A stretch of 64,000 nucleotides of DNA, from contig CM057135.1 in assembly GCA_029964075.1 (NCBI GenBank), positions 17,944,863 through 18,008,862 of the forward strand, given 5' to 3'. The DNA is from Patiria pectinifera (taxonomy: Eukaryota > Echinodermata > Asteroidea > Valvatida > Asterinidae). The position numbers and the translations under genes were made by a program. A model generated the notes under the pieces. That model made no database searches. It was not told the DNA's origin and was given only the letters and a program-made list of their open reading frames with translations. Positions 56,268 to 64,000 of the stretch are shown piece by piece (the first letter of the stretch is position 1; each line of letters begins with the position of its first letter).

Positions 56268-56990
56268 AAGGGAAGATACAACATTTGCAAACGTCAAAAA
56301 ACGAAATAATCAAATTATCACGGCACATCTTACTGAATTGTTAGGGAATGACAGACCAAAGCATCCTGTAAAATCGTGGCTCCTGGCGTGCTGACATTTG
56401 CAAGAAAGCTTGAATTTTTCCAACGCTGGTCAACTGACCAATGTTGGAGAAAACTGGCATTTTTCAAAAACTGCTCCTACTTTTTCATATTTGTGATGGG
56501 ATCAAGCTCAAGAGTCGTTTGTCGGGAATTTTCATTTGCAGATACAGGCCAAAATAGGGCCACTTCATCACATCACTTCACATCACTTCATCACATCTTT
56601 TGGTGTTCCGACTTCCATCATTTTTAACTAAAGATGGCGTCAGCATGCGGTTTTCACAGCAGTAATGCTGAGATTGTGCTCTTTCCAAATTTGTAAGGGG
56701 TCGACAAACGACTCACTTAGCTTGATCGCATCACATTTAGTTATTCCCCATTTTCTTTGCAATTGATTACTCACCTGTGAAGGGGTACAAGACTGCTATA
56801 CTGATTCTGTACCTTACAATGCTCTGCCGACATCTATAAATTGCTCCTTGTGGGGTCAGGAAACCACTACAAGAACATGGTTGGGTTTCTTCCATTTTTG
56901 AGCATCTGCAAGCCCAAAACATGAAGCAAGTCAGTTTTCAATATTTGCTATAACATACTAAACTTCCAAATCCATTTGTTTCTGTAAATT
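56268..56990 (+). repeat. 520-bp TTAA-flanked MITE with a nested MITE
   Basis: It starts AAAGGGAAGATACAACATTT and follows the family through GCATCCTGTAAAATCG and AAAACTGGCATTTTT, is interrupted at 56493-56734, and resumes CATTTAGTTATTCCCCATTT on to TAACATACTAAACTTCCAAA. The extreme right end is missing. Confidence 0.85.
56493..56734. repeat. Nested 242-bp MITE
   Basis: The left end GTGATGGGATCAAGCTCAAG, continuing AGTCGTTTGTCG, and the inverted right end GTGATGCGATCAAGCTAAGT, continuing GAGTCGTTTGTCG, form about 32-bp TIRs. ATTT on both sides is a possible 4-bp target duplication. The empty site is known from 50281-50296, where the host repeat is uninterrupted. Confidence 0.9.
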
Positions 56991-57665
56991 GTTGCACACG
57001 CTTGTGTTACACCTTGAACTATCTTCAACAAAAAATTCCCGGAGGTTTTTTAGTAAGTCAAAAAAAAAAGCATGTACCAAGTTTCATGTCAATAAAATAG
57101 ATTTTTACAATTGTATACTTACAGTAAACAAGCACCATGAGTGAGGAAAGTAAGGTAACTATAACATTCAAACTACTTCAAACATATTTCAGGTTTTTTG
57201 TAGGGAATTAAGTAGTATTCCTCGTTTGTTTTTGTTATCTACGTGTAGCTGGCTTGAATCTTGAGATATTAATTCCTATATTTATAACTTGATTACAAGT
57301 TCAAAAATACAAATGATAGTTGTCCAAAAATTGTATATTACAGGAACTTTAAGAAGTGTTCTCCAACTTTGAAAATTAATGGTAGGTGTTCAGCCAAAAA
57401 GCAGATGGGTGGGGGTGCTATTTGCAGACAGACATTTCTTTATGCTAGTGGTGCTATTTGCAGATGAATGTGTAATTTACATATGGATTAGGCCATTTTT
57501 TTTTTAGATTTTTTTTTTAAAGCATGGCCACAACTTTTGAAGCATGGCAGGTACCTCATAAAGCATTGAGGGGCATAAGGGTATTTTTACAGGTTGGAGA
57601 ACACTGAATTTGAAGTCATATTTTGTACAGACACTTTGATTTTCCATGATTTCTTTTTCAAACAG
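56991..57665. other. No supported gene
   Basis: AT-rich upstream flank or intron of the following gene. 57660-57665 supplies its acceptor (TTTCAAACAG). Confidence 0.4.
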
Positions 57666-57976
57666 GCATCCAGGATATTAAAAAAATTAAGTGAAGGAGC
57701 AAGGGAATGGGACGAGGAGGACGGGGAGGCGATGGAGGAGGAGTCAGGGGGGAAGGAGGCGGAGATGGAGGTGGCGGAAGAGGAGATGGAGGAGGCAGAG
57801 GAGTGGGAGGCAAAAAGGAGTGGGAGAAGGCGGAGACAGAGGAGGAGTGGGAAGATGAGAAAGAGGAGGAAGAGCAGATGGAAGAGCAGATGGAGGACAT
57901 TGAGTCCTTGTACAGCAAGCGTCGTCTGGAAATTCGTAAAAAATATGCGAGTCAGAGGAAACCACCAAATCGACCA
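57666..57976 (+). CDS. Exon 1 (or internal): acidic coiled region
   Basis: After the acceptor TTTTTCAAACAG the exon reads ASRILKKLSEGAREWDEEDG and a Glu-rich stretch. In the GGA-rich tract near 57815 the coding frame appears to shift, because the downstream phase-consistent frame reads EEEQMEEQMEDIESLYSKRR and ends RKPPNRP at CCA|GTAAGT. The shift could be an indel in the low-complexity tract or a sequencing error. Confidence 0.5.
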
Positions 57977-60900
57977 GTAAGTTTAGTATAAGTATCAGGT
58001 CATCCATATCCAAGCTTGTGTATTTGTGTAAATAACTGTAGGAATATTAAATGCATTAAAGCAAATGTGCCCATTGTTTCTATAAAGTCTCCCCCTGCTT
58101 GATTAACAACCACCTGATAAACAAAACATGACCTAAAGGACTTTTCCCTCTGTACTTAAGTTTTAATGTAAAATAAACATTTAAATTACATTCATAATAC
58201 CTCAGACAGTTTAGCTATTCCTATTGGTAGAGAGCCTGTCACGTGGCCGGTCTTAAATGGATGATAAAGACATGGCTAGCTGGTCTTAAACACTTTTCCA
58301 GTGTCAAAATAAAATGTGGACTCCTAAAAATCCAGTGCCTCAATAACGTTTCTTTGGTTAAACGTTCACAATCCTCACCTATGCATACGCAACACTACCA
58401 GCGAGTCAGAATTTTACAGTTCTAAATTCAAAAACGCAACGCCCCAGGTGCGTTCTGCGCGACATCGCGCAGAACCAAGGGGGGGGGGGCAAAGGCATCT
58501 TTTCCTAAAAAAAAAACATTGGTTAAAGTGGTCAGAAATTGCCTCAGATCGCACTCACAGAGCATCTAGAATCCAAACATTTTTCGGGGCCCTTAAGCAG
58601 GCCCCGAACCCCACCCCGTAATTTTTTTGACCCACATTTTGGGGGACCAACATTTGTTTTTGCCCCCCCCCCCCCCAAAAAAAAAAATTGTGTTCTGGAT
58701 CCGCCTTGCGCAGAACATGCTATGCGCACGTCAATCTCCATAAAAGGGTTGTTTACATCTTACTCGCCAGGTGAACACTCCATTATTTTGCTAGAGGGAT
58801 GTTTAAAAAAGCATGAAGTGAACTTGTTTAACAAAACCGGGATTGTTTGAACGAATGATTTGATACTTTTTACCGAAAAGGTATTTATGAATGGGAATAA
58901 AATATGTGCTCGGTCGGTATTTATAACTCTGTTTAAGACCGCTTAGAATCCATCTCGGGTAATTATCAGCACCCAGATTCTAAGCGGTCTTAAACAGAGT
59001 GATAAAAACCTCCAGAGCACACATTTATTCCCTTATTCATGAATACTTGACAGTTTAGCCATTCCTATTGGTCGAGAGCCCGTCACGTGGCCGGTCTTAA
59101 ACGGATGATAAAGACATGGCTAGCTGGTCTTAAACACTTTTCCAGTGTCACATAAAATGTGGACTCCTGAAAATCCAGTGCCTCTTGCCGCTTTATTGGT
59201 TGAACATTCACAATCCTCACGTAGGCATGCGCAACACTACCAGCGAGTCAGAATTTTATAGTTCTAAATTCAAAACGCAACGCCCCAGGTGCGTTCTGCG
59301 TGACATCGCGCAGAACATGCTACACGCGCGTCAATCTCCATAAAAGGGTTGTTTACATCTTAATCGCCAGCTGAACACTCCATTATCTCGCTAGAGGGGT
59401 GTTTCAAAAAGCATGAAGTGAACTTGTTGAACAAAATCGGGATTTTTTGACCGAAATATTATATTTTTTTGACCGAAAAGGTATTTATTTATTTAAATAA
59501 TAAAATCTGCTTTACATCTTTGAGTCCAACAGAGCATCAAGGAAGTGTTTGTTTTGTCCTGAAGGCAAAACATTCAAATACCTTTCACAGCACCTTATCA
59601 GACAGCACAAACTGATCGACAGGCAAAAACGGAGGAAGGTGCTTGGAATGGTCCGAAAAGAGTAAGTCATTCAACAAAATGACTTCAATGGCTATCACAA
59701 TAATGTTTACGTCTTATTCGCGAGCTGGACACCCCCATTATATACCCAGAGGGGTGTTTCAAAAAACATAAAGTAAATTTGTTGAACAAAATTGTTGGAA
59801 ATTTTTAGTTTTGGACTTGCTTTGACTTTTGGACGGAAAAGTTTGATTTATTTGACCGAAAAGGTAACCATTAATGGGAAATAAATATGTGCTAAGTCGG
59901 AACAGTATTAAACACTATGTTTAAGACTGGTTGGAGTCTGGAATGCTGATCATGTGACTCTGGTAATTATTCGCATTCCAGACTCAAACCATGCACACAT
60001 TCATTCCCTTAATCATAATCAGTACAAAAAGAAGCAATTTTGCCAAAATGGCATTAAGAATGGTAATTTCTAAGGTCACTCAACAATAATTGGCATGATG
60101 CTAAATTGAAACAGAAAATAATTTAATAGGACCATTCATTTACTTTTAACAGGCATCCCATCTCACATCCAAGAGGGTACAATGGATACGAAAGAAAACC
60201 GACCGACTGCCCGATCCCTGGCTGCCCTGGCAAGGAGTATCGGAGGATCGATCAACACCTCTGGTATTTCCATAACATGGAAGTAAGTCTCTTAAATGTT
60301 TTCTCTTCCAACATTTTGTGATCAGGTTGACTTATACAACTGACATACAGATCCTTGTCATTTGATTGGTGGAACTCACATCACATGACATTCGTTATTG
60401 CTCCCATTCACCCAAGGGGAATGGGAAAACACTATTCAACAAGTAGGATCATTCTTGGGTTTAAACATTCAAATATATCAAATGACAAGGATTTATATGT
60501 CATGTCAGTTATAAACAAATATTGATTGGCTTTAAAGTGTGAAATGGGAGGAGTATTATCGCTCGGTAAAATCTGGACTTTTCCAGTTCACTCAGCTTCC
60601 CCTAATGAAATGGAAAAGTCCAGATTTTACCTTACGATAACACTCATCCCATTTCAATCCGAGCCACTCAAAATTTGTATAACAATAATATCTCTAAAAC
60701 TCTTAAATATACTACCCTTTAGCGAGGATCCGCTGAGTTTCTCAAATGGATGGCAGTTGCGAAGAAATCTCGACGTTCAGCATCTGGCCATCAACCCAGT
60801 TCTGCCATAAATGGGGATGAAGAGGATGCAGCCATATACTTGCCTGACGGTAAACCTATAATTAAATAAAAATATAAGCAGGTTCTCTTTGCCAATAATG

Positions 60901-63900
60901 TTGAAAGTTGACATACAATTGAAAAGAATCCCATATGGTTATTATTTTGCAAAGGCATTATGTCAAATATATGGTAAAATTTAAAATGTTGCAATCCGAT
61001 GACTTTTCTCTAAAATGTCACAAAAGCACCCCTTTCGGTTTGTGCATGGATCTGAACCAGCCGGCCAATCCTTGTAATAGTCCCATCATTCTATGCTGTG
61101 TAATTTGAAATCCACTTCCCTCCACACCTATGTGACACTATTTTCATGCCCAATTACACTATACTGAAGGAGAAGCTAAAAAAACATTTGACTTGTGAAC
61201 ACGAAACATGGCTCAAAACGTCTTATTTTGCACCTTATTTTTTTCCCAGTGATGAACTACATCTTCATGATACTCTTATTTATCGATTGTAGAAGCTGGC
61301 CTCCTTGACGGGTTTGAAGAATACGAGACGGTCAGATTTGGCAATATGGAGTCGTCACGAAAAAATGCCTGCCAGCATAGCAGGCAGCTGATGACTTGCA
61401 CGCAGAGGCTTGGGTTCAAAGACCCCGCGGAGCTTCTAAAGCCCAGTGTCCCCCAAAAGTAAGCTATTCCAAGCTAAAAATGTTACATTATTCCTATAAA
61501 AAACAAAATTGCTTATCCCTCTGGCTTGGAAAATTTGACCCCCAGATGACTTTTGACCTGAAATGGCACAGGTCATGTCAGGTCCTCCTACCCAAAGATT
61601 AAAGGTCTCTCTCAAAATTGGTCATCTCTGTAGGAGAACTGCAATTGCACATTTAAGAATATCCAACGATGCAAACCAGAGATATCTTTGATTTGGTAAA
61701 GCTGTTTTTTTTTCCACCCAATTTCCTCTAATTTCCACACTTGGTAATTGCTTGTTCTAATGTACACGTAGACCCTTTTGACATTCTTGTTAACATGCTT
61801 GAGTACAGGATTCTAACTGTGCAGATGGAAACTAATATAACCTTACAAAACCAACAATATCTGTGGTTTACATTAAGGGATTTCCTTGATATTTTTACTA
61901 ATTATAAACAAGACCATAAGCTTGAAAACAAAATAAAATTTGATTAGCTAGTATGACCAACTTTTGAACAAATTGGCAACTTCTTCATTCACAATGTTTA
62001 TTGGGACACGTTGTACATGTACATTCTTAAGAAAGAATTTTGCAACCTGACGCCGTTTTTTTTCTTCATATATCATCTTAATGCAGGTCAGTCAGACATG
62101 AATCTGGGACTGAAAAACATTTCCAATTTTGTTAGGAAATTCATTTGTACTTAGAATTCTGTCTAGACTTTGTACACAGCTGCGGAAGTAGCGTCAGGTT
62201 GCAGCATTCTTTCCCATTCTTGTTCCATAGATGTGGAGACCAAAAATGATGTGGAGGAACAGCACACAGTCCCATTACTCGGTCCTGATTTGCCAAAAAT
62301 GAAGATTTTCCCCATAACGCACTGACGGCCTGCCAACACACACAGACACAACTATAAAAACGGAATACACTGTCGCATTATGAGGCTTAAAGCCAGGGTT
62401 TTTGTAATCAATTTTGAATAGCCAAAAAAATATCAGCATTTTCTGCTTTAATTTCACAGAATCATGAAATTCCTCCAGGGAGAGCAGCGTCAGGCCAAAA
62501 CACAGTCATCTTACCTGCTCTCCATTGCCAAGCTTGCCCACTTCCTCCACATGCATCCGATGTGGAGGAAGTGATATGGGTTGAGTGAAGCTCTCCTCTC
62601 CCGGATGTGTGACATTACGAAAGACCTTGTAACGTCACTCCGAAAGGCTGTCAGCATCCGGGAGCAGGTGCTGAAAGGAAACATCAACAGTACGTTATTT
62701 TTGTTTCATATTGATAGCTAAAGAGAGATGGAAATATAAACACCAAATAATTGCTGGAACACAGAAAAACGACACCCTTTTGCTCATAACCAGGCAGATG
62801 TCCAGGTTTGCAGGCATTCAACTTGGAATTAACAAAAACAGATGAAATTCCATTTTTTACAAGACGTTGTACAGTGTTTTTCAATTTTCAATGGCCTAAG
62901 TGTGAAAAGAAAAACGAGGAAATCAGCTGATCCAAGGAAAAGTTGCATGCCTGGGTTTGCCAAAAGTTGAAGTAGCATCGGGTAAAATTTATTTAACTTA
63001 AATTCACATCAAGTTCTAACATCAATAATTTTGATGTCAAAAAGACTTTTGTAATTCGCGTAACCGTACCATTGAAAATGTTTTCCTTCTCAGAACTGAT
63101 GCTCAAAGAGTGAGGATGTCAAAACATTCTTGGACAAGATCCAAGTCGATATCGTCAATGCAGTGTGTGAGTATGCATTTAAAGTTGGTGTACATGTATA
63201 CAGGCTAGTGTTGTAGTCGAGACCGGACAGTACTTTTGTACACATTATCACTGTTTTGGGCCAAACAAAGAGTATCGCTGGATTGCTAAGGAATTTCTGT
63301 ACTGATCAGCAAGGGGGAATTTCTTTTTTGGTTGAGTGTATCAACGGTACTGAACGGAGTGAACACAATATAATCGACTGATTGGTGTAAATGATGCATA
63401 TTGCAGGTCTTTAATATGTCTAATCGAGACCATGCAGCCAATTCATTCATTTTAAGTTTTGAATTAGGTGAGCTTGCGACTGAAGCCAGTGGGACCTAGA
63501 CTATACATATACATATAATTGTGCATGTGCATACTATGCATGTACAGATCACGGCAAATCTCAGGATTTAATTTGGTACTCACTTTTTAGTCTGTAATGA
63601 GTTAGCATCCGTCTAGGTGCACTTAATGGCATCCAAAATTTAAGTCACTACCCATTAACTCCACCAACTGAAAACAGAACAAGGATTATACTTCATTATT
63701 ACTGGATGTGTATAAAGACATTGAGATGAAAAGAAAAGTATAAAAACAAATCAAATTTACAAACCATTTACAACGTAAAACCACAAAACTGATTGAGGGT
63801 CATTGGAAATAAACTCTTACAAATAAACTGTTTTGGTTGTAACCATCAGCACAACTGCAAGTCCAAGGGAAAACGTCTTCCCATCACTGCAACCTCATGC

Positions 63901-64000
63901 TTATCCTCCAGCTAAGGGACAGGCTGATGGCCCAGCTCCTGTTAAGAGGAGCACCGAGAAGTGGCGTCATCACTAATATGACTCTCGAGGAGTTCGAGCA
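57666..64000 (+). CDS. Multi-exon zinc-finger / tyrosine-recombinase-like gene, runs off the right edge
   Basis: Eight plus-strand exons (57666-57976, 59525-59661, 60153-60282, 60723-60849, 61293-61458, 62460-62689, 63094-63166, 63850 to the edge) have consensus splice sites. All seven junction phases agree (0,2,0,1,2,1,1), which is strong evidence for a real gene model. Protein order is an acidic coiled N-terminus, two C2H2-like modules, a linker, a helical region, and LLLRGAPRSGVITNMTLEEF at the edge. That last motif resembles the first catalytic block of tyrosine recombinases (small residue-x-R-x-G, then a T-L-E-E-F strand) as seen in uncharacterised fish, coral and echinoderm proteins (recalled; possibly Crypton-derived). 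An in-frame TGA (exon 6) and a 1-nt frameshift (exon 7) mean this copy may be decaying, or the assembly is imperfect. Five or more MITEs lie in its introns. Confidence 0.65.
58205..58475 (+). repeat. Direct-repeat copy A, first part
   Basis: It matches 59049-59318 at about 95% by eye (GACAGTTTAGC.ATTCCTAT, GTCACGTGGCCGGTCTTAAA and onward). It is interrupted at 58476 by an insertion and resumes at 58717. Confidence 0.9.
58476..58707. mobile_element. 232-bp insertion with 9-bp target duplication
   Basis: GCGCAGAAC stands at 58467-58475 and 58708-58716, but only once in the uninterrupted copy B (near 59308-59316). The insert begins with a G-run, contains a short GGGGCC/GGCCCC inverted motif, a C-run and A-run, and ends TTCTGGATCCGCCTT. 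The class is unknown. 9-bp duplications occur with several DNA transposon and LINE/SINE insertion modes. Confidence 0.85.
58893..59032. repeat. Hairpin MITE, 55-bp arms
   Basis: GGGAATAAAATATGTGCT and CTCTGTTTAAGACCGCTTAG pair with CTAAGCGGTCTTAAACAGAG and AGCACACATTTATTCCC around the centre GGGTAATTATCAGCACCC. Related copies lie at 25272-25365 and 59875-60009. Confidence 0.92.
59049..59490 (+). repeat. Direct-repeat copy B (uninterrupted)
   Basis: It is the empty-site version of 58205-58892. It shows what copy A looked like before the 232-bp insertion. Confidence 0.88.
59525..59661 (+). CDS. Exon 2: first C2H2-like module
   Basis: Acceptor TCTTTGAG gives phase 0 after exon 1. It reads SNRASRKCLFCPEGKTFKYL and SQHLIRQHKLIDRQKRRKVL. 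The CLFC...QHLIRQH spacing is a C2H2 zinc finger with an atypically short first half. Donor AAAGA|GTAAGT. Confidence 0.75.
59875..60009. repeat. Third, diverged hairpin MITE copy
   Basis: GGGAAATAAATATGTGC and inverted GCACACATTCATTCCC bound the element. The inner arms around GGAGTCTGGAATGC / GCATTCCAGACTC differ from the 58.9-kb copy. Upstream flank 59700-59870 also resembles the end of the direct-repeat unit. Confidence 0.85.
60153..60282 (+). CDS. Exon 3: second C2H2-like module
   Basis: Acceptor TTTTAACAG, phase 2 matches exon 2. It reads HPISHPRGYNGYERKPTDCP, then IPGCPGKEYRRIDQHLWYFH. C-x4-C...H-x4-H spacing (CPIPGC, QHLWYFH) is again zinc-finger-like. Donor GAA|GTAAGT. Confidence 0.8.
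60330..60515. repeat. Foldback MITE in intron 3
   Basis: ACTGACATACAGATCCTTGT, continuing CATTTGAT, pairs with ATCAAATGACAAGGAT, then ATGTCATGTCAGTTATAA, with a few mismatches. Confidence 0.85.
60528..60665. repeat. Second foldback MITE in intron 3
   Basis: GGCTTTAAAGTGTGAAATGG and CGGTAAAATCTGGACTTTTCC pair with GGAAAAGTCCAGATTTTACC and CCCATTTCAATCCGAGCC. Arms are about 55 bp with a loop of about 25 nt. Confidence 0.9.
60723..60849 (+). CDS. Exon 4: linker
   Basis: Acceptor ACTACCCTTTAG, phase 0. It reads RGSAEFLKWMAVAKKSRRSA, SGHQPSS and DEEDAAIYLPD, hydrophilic with a basic patch that could be a nuclear localisation signal. Donor GACG|GTAAAC. Confidence 0.7.
61293..61458 (+). CDS. Exon 5
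   Basis: Acceptor CGATTGTAG, phase 1. It reads EAGLLDGFEEYETVRFGNME, SSRKNACQHSRQLMTCTQRL and PAELLKPSVP. No domain recognised; the spacing of C and H is not a classical finger. Confidence 0.7.
62460..62689 (+). CDS. Exon 6: helical region with an in-frame TGA
   Basis: Acceptor TTTAATTTCACAG, phase 2. It reads IMKFLQGEQRQAKTQSSYLL, SIAKLAHFLHMHPMWRK, then TGA (62572-62574), and continues in frame YGLSEALLSRMCDITKDLVT, SLRKAVSIREQVLKGNIN. The same frame before and after the stop is clearly coding. An alpha-helical segment ahead of the recombinase-like block could be the core-binding (SAM-like) domain. Donor AACA|GTACGT. Confidence 0.7.
63094..63166 (+). CDS. Exon 7: short, frameshifted
   Basis: Acceptor TTTTCCTTCTCAG, phase 1 gives KLMLKE, then a TGA. 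A one-base change of frame gives SEDVKTFLDKIQVDIVNAV up to GTGT|GTGAGT. Both parts look coding, so one base seems to be missing here. Confidence 0.55.
63850..64000 (+). CDS. Exon 8: start of tyrosine-recombinase-like domain (cut by window edge)
   Basis: Acceptor TGTAACCATCAG, phase 1. It reads NLMLILQLRDRLMAQLLLRG, then APRSGVITNMTLEEFE up to the edge. The pattern hydrophobic helix, G-x-x-R-x-G, I-T-N-M-T-L-E-E-F matches the box I region of tyrosine recombinases, where the Arg is catalytic. The remaining motifs (HxxR, Tyr) would lie beyond 64000. Confidence 0.55.

Noticed and set aside
57658..58013. Proline/serine-rich minus-strand ORFs and a glycine-rich plus-strand ORF
   Set aside because: They are alternative frames of the GGA-rich tract in exon 1. 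The frame that agrees in phase with the next exon was kept.

Overview
This is a eukaryotic nuclear window of about 37-40% GC by eye. It has spliced gene fragments, no operons, and a very high load of degraded transposable elements. Over-represented short palindromes (TACATGTA, AGGCCT), many poly-C/poly-G tracts of 10 or more bases, and the mix of elements (Helentron-type Helitron, CACTA-like, PIF/Harbinger, Ty3/Gypsy, CR1/Jockey-like LINE, many foldback MITEs) suggest a marine invertebrate, probably a non-vertebrate deuterostome such as an echinoderm. That assignment is inference. I see no bacterial features, CRISPR array or rRNA.

Layout. 0-4.2 kb: mostly non-coding, with one plausible minus-strand exon (465-606) and two foldback elements. 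4.2-9.1 kb: a spliced, decayed CACTA/EnSpm-like transposase. 10.4-12.1 kb: a Helentron-like relic with a 54-bp in-frame repeat array, a DUF6570-like domain, the last piece of the helicase and an endonuclease-like piece. 12.1-18.5 kb: tandem repeats and a non-coding element with paired TGACGTCA palindromes that ends in four consecutive stem-loops. 18,479-33,830: a minus-strand Ty3/Gypsy retrotransposon with two LTRs (about 96% identical by eye) and a 4-bp target duplication. It carries gag, protease, a partial RT, RNase H, integrase and an unusual third ORF with two C2H2 zinc fingers. Its pol gene is interrupted by an 8.1-kb PIF/Harbinger element (22,607-30,735) carrying both Harbinger genes, a transposase and a Myb-like protein. 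The Harbinger intron in turn holds a second copy of the retrotransposon's own pol sequence.

33.8-40.1 kb: sparse, with a short spliced minus-strand gene (35,143-37,517). 40,131-43,298: a DNA element with about 190-bp terminal inverted repeats enclosing a decayed member of a conserved gene family of unknown function (LSFHALTGCD motif). 43.9-45.5 kb: a 160-bp tandem repeat and the 3' end of a LINE. 45.9-57.5 kb: mostly MITEs, satellites and unassigned sequence, including a family of roughly 520-bp TTAA-flanked elements with copies from 5 kb to 57 kb. 57.7-64.0 kb: a plus-strand gene of eight predicted exons with matching splice phases, running off the right edge. It encodes an acidic N-terminus, two zinc-finger-like modules and the start of a tyrosine-recombinase-like domain; it carries one in-frame stop and one frameshift.

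Most coding sequence here is transposon-derived and broken. The points most worth following are the zinc-finger/recombinase-like gene, the TIR-bounded element with the LSFHALTGCD gene, the zinc-finger ORF3 of the Gypsy element, and the three-way exchange of sequence between the Gypsy and Harbinger elements.
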